Assembly (NCBI GenBank): GCA_018883625.1 | Contig: JAHLFV010000047.1 | Span: forward strand, 1-7,984 | Direction of reading: 5' to 3' | DNA: 7,984 bases | From: Candidatus Treponema excrementipullorum | GTDB lineage: Bacteria; Spirochaetota; Spirochaetia; Treponematales; Treponemataceae | Shown here: in pieces, positions 1 through 6,305 of the stretch | Position numbering within the stretch: the first letter of the stretch is position 1 | How the letters are laid out: each line of letters starts with the position of its first letter | The notes under the pieces: generated by a model | The model's input: the letters and a program-made list of their open reading frames with translations, nothing else | Told to the model about the DNA's origin: nothing | The model's database searches: none | Program-made: the position numbers and the translations under genes

Positions 1-1317
1 CTGTTCCTGTGCTGTTTTTACTACGTCGTTCCAAGAAGTTTTTCCTTCAAAATATGAAAGGAGAGCAGAACCGAAAGCGTTCTTCCATTCTTCGGAAGGA
101 ATAGCGTTAAATGTCCAAGCTACAGAAGAAATACCTGATTTGTTCATCCACAAGCTTACCTGCTGAGAAAGAGGATCTGAAGGCAATTCGCTGGCAGAGA
201 AACTATTGAACGGTGTAATGAACATCAAGTCATTGGAAACAAGCTGTTTTCCTGTTGAAGAGCTGAAAAGCCATGTTAAGAATACATCTGCACCTTTTTG
301 TGCTTCAGGAGAAGCATTTTTGTTAATACAGAGATAGTTTTCTGTTCCTACACAGAGACCTGCACTTTCTTCACCGGAAATTCCCATGTAGAGAGGAAGG
401 AATTTAATATCCTCTTTTGCAACTTTGTTTCCGGCTGTGCCCAAAATCTGAGCTGCAGCCCAGTTTCCGTTCTGTACCATTGCACACTGTCCCAATGCAA
501 ATTCAGCCATAGAGTCATCAACGGATTTTGAACCCAAAAGTGTCTTTTCTGTAACACTGTTGTTTGTGTACAAATCCATTAAGTTTTTGAAGTTTTCATT
601 GTATTTGAAATCAAATGTGCTGGAGTTAAGACCTGTCATCAAAGGTGATGCTGAAGGATCTTTTTCTGAGTATTCATAGAAAAGAGGTACGTTTACAGTG
701 TGAGTCTGCCATCTCCACTGGTTACCGGCAGACATGGAAGTAGATGCAAATACGCCTTTGATTCCCAAAGCATCTTTATTTTTCTGCATATCTTCAACAA
801 CAGCTTTTAATGTTGCAAAGTTGTTGATTTCCTCGGCAGAAGAAATTGCTACAGCCTTGTTGGGCAATTCAAAGTATTTTCTCATGATTGCATCGTTGTA
901 GATGATTCCATATCCTTCAACAGCATAAGGAATAGCAGATACTACACCGTCTAATTTGAGAGCCATGGATTTATCTGCCAACAATTTATAGAAGTCTGTT
1001 CCTTCCAAGGAAGCTGCTTCATTCTTTGAGCTAGCCAATCCAACGGGACCGTTTGTCTGGAAAATAACAGGAGGATTTGATTTTGCCTGTTCACTTTTCA
1101 GTGTCTGTTCATAAGTTCCGGAAGCAGCTGTTACAACCTTTAATTTATAGCCGGGATTTTCTTTTTCAAATGCAGGAGCAACCTTTGTTTCATATACCTC
1201 TGCAATTTCCGGCTTAAAGTTCAAAAAATATACTTCCTGTGCTGTGTCTTTTGAACAACCGATAAACATCATAGATCCAACTAAAAGAATGAGTAAGATC
1301 CCCATCAATTTTTTCAT
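1..1317 (-). CDS. ABC transporter extracellular solute-binding lipoprotein, family 1 (sugar-type), 3' end outside window
   Basis: An open frame of 439 codons starts at the ATG at 1317 and is still open at base 1, so the C-terminus is missing. The N-terminus is a lipoprotein signal: MKK, a hydrophobic stretch, then FIGC with the lipidated Cys at residue 21. The Phe at -3 fits the relaxed spirochaetal lipobox. After it comes a mature domain starting EVYFLNFKPE, a pattern typical of family 1 (MalE/UgpB-like) binding proteins. Near the C-terminal half is a GQCAMVQNGNWAAAQ segment, matching the conserved 'G.AAM...G.W' region of this family. The protein should be anchored at the outer face of the inner membrane and deliver a carbohydrate to an ABC permease. 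The permease genes are not visible and may lie beyond the left edge. A good ribosome site (TAAGGAGA) precedes the start. The ligand cannot be told from sequence alone. Family call is confident; sugar specificity is inferred. Confidence 0.9.
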   Translation of the reverse strand, partial: MKKLMGILLILLVGSMMFIGCSKDTAQEVYFLNFKPEIAEVYETKVAPAFEKENPGYKLKVVTAASGTYEQTLKSEQAKSNPPVIFQTNGPVGLASSKNEAASLEGTDFYKLLADKSMALKLDGVVSAIPYAVEGYGIIYNDAIMRKYFELPNKAVAISSAEEINNFATLKAVVEDMQKNKDALGIKGVFASTSMSAGNQWRWQTHTVNVPLFYEYSEKDPSASPLMTGLNSSTFDFKYNENFKNLMDLYTNNSVTEKTLLGSKSVDDSMAEFALGQCAMVQNGNWAAAQILGTAGNKVAKEDIKFLPLYMGISGEESAGLCVGTENYLCINKNASPEAQKGADVFLTWLFSSSTGKQLVSNDLMFITPFNSFSASELPSDPLSQQVSLWMNKSGISSVAWTFNAIPSEEWKNAFGSALLSYFEGKTSWNDVVKTAQEQ

Positions 1318-1322
1318 AACCT

Positions 1323-1330
1323 TCTCCTTA
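1323..1330 (-). promoter_or_regulatory. Shine-Dalgarno site of the solute-binding protein gene
   Basis: The minus strand reads TAAGGAGA, followed by five bases and the ATG at 1317. This near-perfect site fixes the start codon and agrees with the lipoprotein signal beginning there. Confidence 0.85.
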
Positions 1331-1360
1331 GATAAGTTTCGCCGAGTAGAATTTTATAGC

Positions 1361-1465
1361 AAGAGCCTTGCTCTAAGAGCCCTGATCAAAGATCTCTGTT
1401 CTTAAAGAACCTTGTTCTTAAAGAACCTTGTTCTTAGAGCCCTACTCTTAAAGAGCTTTGCTCTT
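1361..1465 (-). repeat. Tandem array of six short inverted repeats in the leader of the solute-binding protein gene
   Basis: Six hairpin units stand side by side, mostly at 15-16 bp spacing. Plus-strand readings: 1361-1375 AAGAGC-CTT-GCTCTA; 1375-1403 a longer unit, AAGAGC and GTTCTT flanking GATC-AAA-GATC; 1405-1419 and 1421-1435, both AAGAAC-CTT-GTTCTT; 1435-1449 TAGAGC-CCT-ACTCTT; 1451-1465 AAGAGC-TTT-GCTCTT. The two arm types, AAGAAC/GTTCTT and AAGAGC/GCTCTT, differ by a paired change (A-T to G-C), so pairing is kept while sequence varies. The array lies between the predicted transcription start (about 1492) and the ribosome site, so it should be transcribed as a chain of 6-bp hairpins with 3-nt loops. 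The function is unknown. Possibilities are mRNA protection, translational control or a DNA-level binding array. Confidence 0.85.
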
Positions 1466-1498
1466 CCATAAAAAAGTCCATTTTTTTCGGTAAAGTAC

Positions 1499-1527
1499 AT
1501 TTTAAATCTATTCAAATCAGTTGTCAA
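1499..1527 (-). promoter_or_regulatory. Sigma70-type promoter of the solute-binding protein gene
   Basis: On the minus strand, TTGACA (1527-1522) is followed by a 17-bp spacer and TAAAAT (1504-1499). This is a perfect -35, five of six in the -10, and ideal spacing. Transcription should begin near 1492, giving a leader of about 175 nt that includes the hairpin array. The promoter starts only 25 bp after the sulP stop, so the binding-protein gene has its own promoter even though both genes read the same way. I see no intrinsic terminator between them. Confidence 0.75.
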
Positions 1528-1551
1528 TATAAATTTTATGGGGATAAATAT

Positions 1552-3210
1552 CTAAAATATCAATTTTGAGTGTTTTTTTCCGATGATTTCCTTTGCTCTG
1601 ATTAAAGCTTCTTTAAAGTCGGTGTAGACATTTTCATTGCCTATTTTAATTATCAGTCCTGTTTTGATTGCTTCTTTGAAGGGCTGGGGATTTAAATTAG
1701 CCAAAATCAAGACAATACCTTTTGATTTTAACTTGGTATACAGTTGTTCCAAAGAATGTACTCCGCCGGCATCTAAATAAAAATTATTTTTCATGTTGAT
1801 GATAAGAACTTTATAATCAAGGTTGATCATACTGGTGGTTTCTTCAAACTTTTGTATTGTTCCAAAGAATAAAGGACCGTTCATTTCAAAAACAAAAACT
1901 CTGGGAGGAATCTGTTCTTCAAGGGAGCCTTCCTGTTCACCGACAGTTTTAGGTACGATATTGGTGACTTGTGCCAAATCTATCATTTTTTTGATAAAGA
2001 AAAATGCTGCAAAAAGCAATCCCACTTCAATGGCTACTGTCAAATCGATAAATACAGTTAACAAGAATGTTAAGATCAAAACGGTAATATCCGATTTTTG
2101 TCCCTTACACAGAGCTTTGATTTCAGGTATTCCTGCCATATTCCATGCTACGGAAACAAGGATTGCAGCCATGGCAGCCATGGGAACGTAGACTACGAGG
2201 CGTCCGAAAATCAGCATGATCAACAGAAGTGTAATTGCATGGACTATGCCTGCCACGGGGCTTCGACCACCGTTTTTTATGTTTGTGGCAGTTCTGGCAA
2301 TAGCTCCTGTAGCGGGAATACCCCAAAATAGGGGAGAAACAATGTTGGCGGCACCCTGAGCAATTAATTCCATGTTTGAATCGTGCTTTGCTCCGATCAT
2401 TCCGTCGGCAACTACTGCACTGAGCAAAGACTCTATGGCGGCAAGAATTGCTATGGAAAGGGCCGGCTGAAAAAGTTCCTGTACAAGCTCCAAGCTGAAA
2501 GCCGGTAATTGAGGAGCTGGCAATGTGGAAGGAATGGCCCCGTACCGTGAACCGATGGTTTCTACCGGTAGCTTTAAAAGGGTGCTGGCAATGGTCACTA
2601 CGATAATAACCACTAAAGAGCCGGGAATTTTTTTGTTGATTTTAGGCCATACAAAAATAATCACCAGAGAAACCAAAGCTACTCCTAAAGCATAAAAATT
2701 AATCGTTCCAAAGGTTCGTGCATAGGTTTGTATTTTTCCCACAAAATCTCCCGGCATGGGACCGGTGGTCAAACCAAAAAAATCTCCGATTTGTGTGGTT
2801 AAAATTGTCACTGCTATTCCTGCAGTAAATCCCGTAATGATAATATATGGAATAAACTTGACCAAAATTCCCATTTTCAGAACACCCATGGCTACAAGAA
2901 TAATTCCTGCCATAATGGTTGCTAAGGCTAAACCACTTACTCCGTACTGCTGTACTATACCGTACACGATAACAACAAAGGCTCCGGTAGGACCTCCAAT
3001 CTGAACTTTGCTTCCTCCCAGCACAGAGATAATAAAACCGGCGATAATAGCAGTATATAATCCCTGTGACGGTTCTACACCGCTGGCTATAGCAAAAGCA
3101 ATAGCCAGTGGCAAGGCAACTACACCAACAATAACGCCGGCAGATACATCCGAAATAAATTTTTTCCCCGAATAGTCTTTCAGACTTTGCAACAATTCCG
3201 GTTTAAGCAT
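1552..3210 (-). CDS. SulP/SLC26-family anion permease with C-terminal STAS domain
   Basis: A complete 552-residue protein and a typical bacterial SulP length. Residues about 15-420 are strongly hydrophobic and form the transport domain. Visible family marks are ALPLAIAFAIASG and GLYTAIIAG near residues 32-58, GPTGAF at 73-78, the AAIESLLSA segment with the conserved acidic residue Glu260, and a GAIARTATNI...RSP block. Residues about 435-540 form a STAS domain. Its loop reads YLDAGGVHSL, where anti-sigma antagonists usually have a phosphorylatable Ser/Thr; from memory the DauA (YchM) STAS is similar here. SulP proteins in the inner membrane carry sulfate, bicarbonate or C4-dicarboxylates. The substrate is not decided by the sequence, and no carbonic anhydrase or sulfate-assimilation gene is nearby. 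The start at 3210 is supported by AAAAGGA upstream. The gene is divergent from the vWA gene. Confidence 0.93.
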   Translation of the reverse strand: MLKPELLQSLKDYSGKKFISDVSAGVIVGVVALPLAIAFAIASGVEPSQGLYTAIIAGFIISVLGGSKVQIGGPTGAFVVIVYGIVQQYGVSGLALATIMAGIILVAMGVLKMGILVKFIPYIIITGFTAGIAVTILTTQIGDFFGLTTGPMPGDFVGKIQTYARTFGTINFYALGVALVSLVIIFVWPKINKKIPGSLVVIIVVTIASTLLKLPVETIGSRYGAIPSTLPAPQLPAFSLELVQELFQPALSIAILAAIESLLSAVVADGMIGAKHDSNMELIAQGAANIVSPLFWGIPATGAIARTATNIKNGGRSPVAGIVHAITLLLIMLIFGRLVVYVPMAAMAAILVSVAWNMAGIPEIKALCKGQKSDITVLILTFLLTVFIDLTVAIEVGLLFAAFFFIKKMIDLAQVTNIVPKTVGEQEGSLEEQIPPRVFVFEMNGPLFFGTIQKFEETTSMINLDYKVLIINMKNNFYLDAGGVHSLEQLYTKLKSKGIVLILANLNPQPFKEAIKTGLIIKIGNENVYTDFKEALIRAKEIIGKKHSKLIF

Positions 3211-3214
3211 TTTA

Positions 3215-3221
3215 TCCTTTT
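3215..3221 (-). promoter_or_regulatory. Shine-Dalgarno site of the SulP gene
   Basis: The minus strand reads AAAAGGA, four bases before the ATG at 3210. It supports this start. Confidence 0.65.
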
Positions 3222-3333
3222 CTTATGAAAATTATGTTGTATAATGCTGTATACTACTATTTTGTATACTTATGTACAAGAGCTACAAATAAATATTTCT
3301 TCAAAATATGGGGTTTTGGCCGAAAATACTAGT
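3222..3333. promoter_or_regulatory. Divergent control region between sulP and the vWA gene
   Basis: This 112-bp AT-rich stretch must hold the signals for both divergent genes. A perfect TATAAT (3240-3245, plus strand) and two TATACT boxes (3250-3255, 3265-3270) are candidate -10 elements, but none has a good -35 at 16-18 bp. Two copies of the palindrome GTATAC, at 3249-3254 and 3264-3269, are spaced 15 bp start to start, with a GTAC at 3274-3277. They could be an operator, but short AT-rich palindromes also occur by chance. I cannot assign a promoter to either gene with confidence. Confidence 0.4.
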
Positions 3334-4527
3334 ATGAAGAAGTTAGCATTGGTTTTCACTCTATGTATAAGTTTTATCGGTTTGGGTTTTGCTCAGGATT
3401 TGACTATTACCGCAGAAGATTTACGTTTGGAAAGTGTGTATGCAGAAGGAGGAAAGAATGTCATAGGATATAATCTGTTTATCCGAAAAAAGCCGGACAT
3501 AAATTCTGTAATGTTGACAGAAACGACTCAAGACGAAATCGGAGAAGTGACGAACTATGCTTACAGAGCTCGATCTTGGAATCCTGTTAACGGCGATGAG
3601 ATCCGCATGTTAGACGGAAAACCATTGACCTCTGAATATGGCAAATACAGTATTATCGACTCCACACCTGAAGCAGATACGAAATTCGGTGAAGCTTTTT
3701 GTCTTTTTATTCCTTTGGAAATGGAATACGGGTATCCGTGGAGCAGACATGAAATAGTGGAAGTACAAGAAGGAACATATATCAATATCCGTAGCTTTGG
3801 AGCTTTATATGGAGATTACGCTGAGGGGTTTAAGGATAATCCTTTCCAAATAGCTTTGGCTCCTAAACCACCGGTAAAAAAAGATATTCCTGAGGAAGTA
3901 GCATCAAAGGTCGCCCGGGATTTTAATCAAAAGGCTGTCAGCAATTTTTATACTTTGGCAGAGGAAACTGACGGACTCTTTGTTGTTTCAGAGGGATCTT
4001 CTTCTGTGACCGATGATATTATCAGTGTAGTCAACGAATTGGATCCAAGTAAAACAGCGAAAATTGTCTTTGCGATAGATACAACGGGAAGCATGAAAGA
4101 CGATATGACTGCATTGCAGGAAAAATTAGTGCCTGCGTTAAGGGAAGCCACAAAGGATTTTATATTTTTGGAAGTCGGTTTGTTGTTGTACAGAGACTAT
4201 GTAGACGATTACGAGTATGACGGCTTACCCATCAAAATCAATCCCTTTACAGAGGATTTGGATGTTTTTGAAGATGAACTGATGCAGGTTTCCATTGTAG
4301 GGAATGAGGGCGGAGATACTCCGGAGGCTGTTTATGAAGCCATTTACGGAGCTTTGGAATACTACGATTGGGGTCAGGTGGAGCAAAAACGGATTATATT
4401 GGCCGGAGATGCGGAACCCCACGAAGAACCTTGGGGAGATAAAAAAATAACCCGAGACATGGTTGTGGAAACAGCCGTCGCTGGGGATGTACATGTGGAT
4501 GCAATTATAATACCTACTAAACGATAA
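3334..4527 (+). CDS. Exported von Willebrand factor A domain protein
   Basis: I place the start at 3334, giving 397 residues. There begins a clear signal peptide (MKKLALVFTLCISF..., residues 1-20) with a signal peptidase I site GFA/Q and no lipobox Cys. The frame is open back to an ATG at 3244, but that one overlaps a TATAAT box and would bury the signal peptide. Residues about 21-235 are a domain I do not recognise by name; its style (YNLFIRKKPDINSVMLTE, GDEIRMLDGKPL) recalls a treponemal family. Residues about 243-395 are a vWA domain: KIVFAIDTTGSM supplies the MIDAS motif (Asp249, Thr251, Ser253), GGDTPE at 326-331 supplies the metal-binding Thr329, and LAGDAEPH the later Asp359. An intact MIDAS suggests divalent metal-dependent binding of a protein or surface ligand. 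The likely location is periplasm or cell surface. No Shine-Dalgarno site is visible before 3334. It converges on the TPR lipoprotein gene. Confidence 0.85.
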   Translation: MKKLALVFTLCISFIGLGFAQDLTITAEDLRLESVYAEGGKNVIGYNLFIRKKPDINSVMLTETTQDEIGEVTNYAYRARSWNPVNGDEIRMLDGKPLTSEYGKYSIIDSTPEADTKFGEAFCLFIPLEMEYGYPWSRHEIVEVQEGTYINIRSFGALYGDYAEGFKDNPFQIALAPKPPVKKDIPEEVASKVARDFNQKAVSNFYTLAEETDGLFVVSEGSSSVTDDIISVVNELDPSKTAKIVFAIDTTGSMKDDMTALQEKLVPALREATKDFIFLEVGLLLYRDYVDDYEYDGLPIKINPFTEDLDVFEDELMQVSIVGNEGGDTPEAVYEAIYGALEYYDWGQVEQKRIILAGDAEPHEEPWGDKKITRDMVVETAVAGDVHVDAIIIPTKR

Positions 4528-4541
4528 ATCGTTGCAAGAAG

Positions 4542-4575
4542 GTTATACAGGCTGTTATTCTGTAGCCTGTATAAC
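4542..4575. terminator. Shared hairpin terminator between converging vWA and TPR genes
   Basis: A perfect 12-bp inverted repeat, GTTATACAGGCT (4542-4553) and AGCCTGTATAAC (4564-4575), encloses a 10-nt loop. It lies 14 bp past the vWA stop and reads as a strong stem on both strands, as expected for a two-way terminator between converging genes. T-tracts are weak: TTTT begins six bases after the stem on the plus strand, and only CTTCTTG follows on the minus strand. The right arm is inside the TPR gene, in the codons for its Val-Ile-Gln-Ala, and the loop holds that gene's stop codon. Confidence 0.65.
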
Positions 4576-4974
4576 ACCTGCTTTTACCAATTCGTTTTCC
4601 GGTATTTTTTTCCAGTCATTTTGGGCCAATTTCTTAAAAGCCGGGGGTAAGGTTCCCGTCATATCGTTTTCATAGTAAGAGAGAATTCTTTGTAAATCGG
4701 GAATTGCTTCCTGCCACTGTTCTTTTTTTACTTTCAGATGAGCGATTTCATACTCGGCTTCTACTAAAGTGGACATATCATCACCGTATCTGATAATAAT
4801 AGCTTCATAGTAAGCCATGGCAGCTTTTACATTTCCATCATCATAGCTGGTTTGTGCCAAATGGATCAGTTCTTGAGAACTTAAATCCTCCGGGATTTCT
4901 TTTGGGGCTGTTTTACAACCTGCAATCAGAAAAACAGAAAAAATTGCCGTACAAAAATAAACTACATATTTCAT
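4555..4974 (-). CDS. Small TPR-repeat lipoprotein
   Basis: A complete 139-residue protein. Residues 1-20 are a lipoprotein signal ending in LIAGC, a canonical lipobox with lipidated Cys20. A short acidic linker follows. Residues about 37-105 contain two helix-turn-helix TPR-like repeats, with the recognisable core A..YY...DG....A..YYE.II.RY and then AEYEIAHLKVKKEQWQEAI. The tail is charged and ends GVIQATE. TPR lipoproteins in the periplasm usually act as protein-binding scaffolds; BamD/YfiO is the best known, but at about 240 residues with five repeats it is much longer. I therefore do not assign a specific role. No Shine-Dalgarno site precedes the ATG at 4974, but a good promoter ends six bases upstream of it, so the mRNA is probably leaderless. 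Its 3' end overlaps the terminator stem shared with the vWA gene. Confidence 0.82.
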   Translation of the reverse strand: MKYVVYFCTAIFSVFLIAGCKTAPKEIPEDLSSQELIHLAQTSYDDGNVKAAMAYYEAIIIRYGDDMSTLVEAEYEIAHLKVKKEQWQEAIPDLQRILSYYENDMTGTLPPAFKKLAQNDWKKIPENELVKAGVIQATE

Positions 4975-4980
4975 GGTGGA

Positions 4981-5009
4981 AGTGTATCATGCACGTTAGG
5001 TAAAGGCAA
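4981..5009 (-). promoter_or_regulatory. Extended -10 promoter abutting the TPR lipoprotein gene
   Basis: The minus strand reads TTGCCT (5009-5004), a 17-bp spacer, then TACACT (4986-4981) preceded by TGA, an extended -10. Only six bases separate the -10 box from the ATG at 4974, so transcription should start at or within one or two bases of the ATG. Confidence 0.6.
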
Positions 5010-5022
5010 GGGGCAGTTACTT

Positions 5023-5042
5023 AAAAAGCCGGGGCTTCCCGG
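5023..5042 (-). terminator. Intrinsic terminator downstream of the S1-domain gene
   Basis: On the minus strand, CCGGG-AAGC-CCCGG (5042-5029) forms a GC-only 5-bp stem with a tetraloop, followed by C and five Ts (5027-5023). The polarity fits only minus-strand transcripts. It probably ends transcription of the S1-domain gene, about 160 bp past its stop codon, just before the TPR gene promoter. Confidence 0.65.
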
Positions 5043-5049
5043 TATTTGC

Positions 5050-5156
5050 GACTGTATCAAGGGGAGATATTTTACCACTTGGTACAGTCTTTGATTTTCC
5101 TCAAACCGTTACAGATCCACTCATGCCTGTAGTTTTACTGTGAGTTAAAAATCTGT
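5050..5156. repeat. Two hairpins in the S1-TPR gene spacer; possible structured 3' UTR or small RNA
   Basis: Two inverted repeats lie between the S1-gene stop and its terminator. One pairs GACTGTATCAAG (5050-5061) with CTTGGTACAGTC (5078-5089), 11 of 12 Watson-Crick with one position that is G-U on the plus-strand RNA but A-C on the minus-strand RNA. The other pairs ACAGAT (5111-5116) with ATCTGT (5151-5156), with a nested ACTCA/TGAGT (5119-5123, 5141-5145). Together with the terminator they make a compact folded tail on minus-strand transcripts. I do not recognise a known RNA family (not 4.5S, tmRNA or RNase P), and no strong promoter of its own is visible. Confidence 0.4.
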
Positions 5157-5201
5157 ACAAATCTGCCATTGCATAGAATCAATGAGTCCTCGGTAAAACA
5201 A

Positions 5202-6293
5202 TTATTTTTTCTTTAACAAAGCAGCAAAAGGATTATATGTGTCAGAATCGTCTTGGTTATCCAAATAGATTCGGGCAGATGTGTCCTGCTCTGTAGATGA
5301 AGTGGGACACAATCCCAATCTGCGCTGTTTAGGGTCAAGACTGATAACAGTAACGTCCATTTTGGTTCCCGTCTTGTATTTGACCCGCAAATTGGTGTTT
5401 CTGTTTTCGTTTTCCAAGGCAGAAATGTGAACAAGCCCATCAATTCCCGGCTCCAAAGTAACAAATAAACCAAAGTCTGCTACTCTGGAAATTGTCCCTG
5501 TATGTTTTGAGTCTACGGGATACTTCTCCTGTACAGAATCCCAAGGGTCTGCCGTAAGATTTTTTAGACTTAAAGAAACCCGTTCCCGTTGCCAGTCTGC
5601 TGAGATAACCTGAGCAGTAATCTCCTGTCCGGGAGAGAGCACAGAGGCAATATCTTCCACTCGTCCTCTGCTTATTTCCGAAATAGGCAGTAATGCTCTA
5701 AAGCCTGCAACATTTACAAAGGCACCGTAACTTTGCAATGATTCCACCGTTCCTGTTACAGTGTTTCCCACTGCCAGAATATCCTTTATGGAAGAAAGAT
5801 GCTCCTGATATTTTTCTTCTTCAATAACTCTGTTGGAAAGAAGTATATTTTTGCCGTCTTCTTTGTATTCTTGGATACGGAAAGTCAGATTTTTACCTAC
5901 GTAAAAAGCGGGGGCCTCTTTCTGTCGGAAACCCATTTGGGAATAGGGACAAAAAGCTCTGGCAGTACCGACTTTTACTTCAAAACCGCCTTTTATCTCT
6001 TTTTCTACATGGCCCTCTACCGGTATCCCTTGTTGCCACGCCTGTTCTAACATATCTTTGTTGGCATCTTCTCCGCTGATTTTGGCAGTAAAAGTCATTT
6101 CGCCTTTTTTATCGCCTACAAAAAATACTTTGATTTTTTGTCCTACTGTTACGGAACAAGTTCCGTTTTCGTCGGTGAAGTCTGCTTTATCTACAATGCC
6201 TTCGCTTTTTGCGTTCAAATCAATAAAAATACAATCGTCGGTAACGGCGATAACCTCGGCTTCTATTTCCTGTCCGGGAACTAATTGTTTCAT
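5202..6293 (-). CDS. Four-S1-domain RNA-binding protein, ribosomal protein S1-like
   Basis: A complete 363-residue cytoplasmic protein built of four consecutive S1 (OB-fold) domains: residues about 5-71, 88-156, 174-244 and 262-328, then a 35-residue acidic tail ending in KKK. Domains 3 and 4 carry the best RNA-binding signatures: SYGAFVNVAGFRALLPISEIS and DFGLFVTLEPGIDGLVHISAL. Domain 1 (CIFIDLNAKSEGIVD) resembles the ribosome-docking repeats of S1. The protein probably binds mRNA single strands during translation initiation or acts as a general RNA-binding factor. It is much shorter than E. coli S1 (557 residues, six domains). From memory, T. pallidum has its main rpsA elsewhere, fused to cmk, so this may be a second S1-type protein; I do not assign rpsA. 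AGAGAGG supports the start. It lies 89 bp after the ThrH gene with no minus-strand terminator between them, so co-transcription is plausible. Confidence 0.88.
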   Translation of the reverse strand: MKQLVPGQEIEAEVIAVTDDCIFIDLNAKSEGIVDKADFTDENGTCSVTVGQKIKVFFVGDKKGEMTFTAKISGEDANKDMLEQAWQQGIPVEGHVEKEIKGGFEVKVGTARAFCPYSQMGFRQKEAPAFYVGKNLTFRIQEYKEDGKNILLSNRVIEEEKYQEHLSSIKDILAVGNTVTGTVESLQSYGAFVNVAGFRALLPISEISRGRVEDIASVLSPGQEITAQVISADWQRERVSLSLKNLTADPWDSVQEKYPVDSKHTGTISRVADFGLFVTLEPGIDGLVHISALENENRNTNLRVKYKTGTKMDVTVISLDPKQRRLGLCPTSSTEQDTSARIYLDNQDDSDTYNPFAALLKKK

Positions 6294-6298
6294 ATAAA

Positions 6299-6305
6299 CC
6301 TCTCT
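6299..6305 (-). promoter_or_regulatory. Shine-Dalgarno site of the S1-domain gene
   Basis: The minus strand reads AGAGAGG, five bases before the ATG at 6293. It fixes the start of the protein. Confidence 0.7.

Noticed and set aside
298..557. Short open frames on both strands inside the solute-binding protein gene
   Set aside because: They overlap a well-supported coding frame and look like no known protein. The same holds for short antisense frames inside the SulP, vWA, S1 and ThrH genes.
1361..1465. CRISPR array reading of the tandem repeats
   Set aside because: Units are 15-16 bp, contiguous and palindromic, with no unique spacers and no cas genes.
1361..1465. Transcription terminator of sulP
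   Set aside because: The hairpins have AT-rich stems and no following T-tract, and they lie after the next gene's promoter.
3244..3333. In-frame upstream start for the vWA protein, adding 30 residues
   Set aside because: The ATG overlaps a TATAAT box, has no ribosome site, and would place a clear signal peptide inside the protein.
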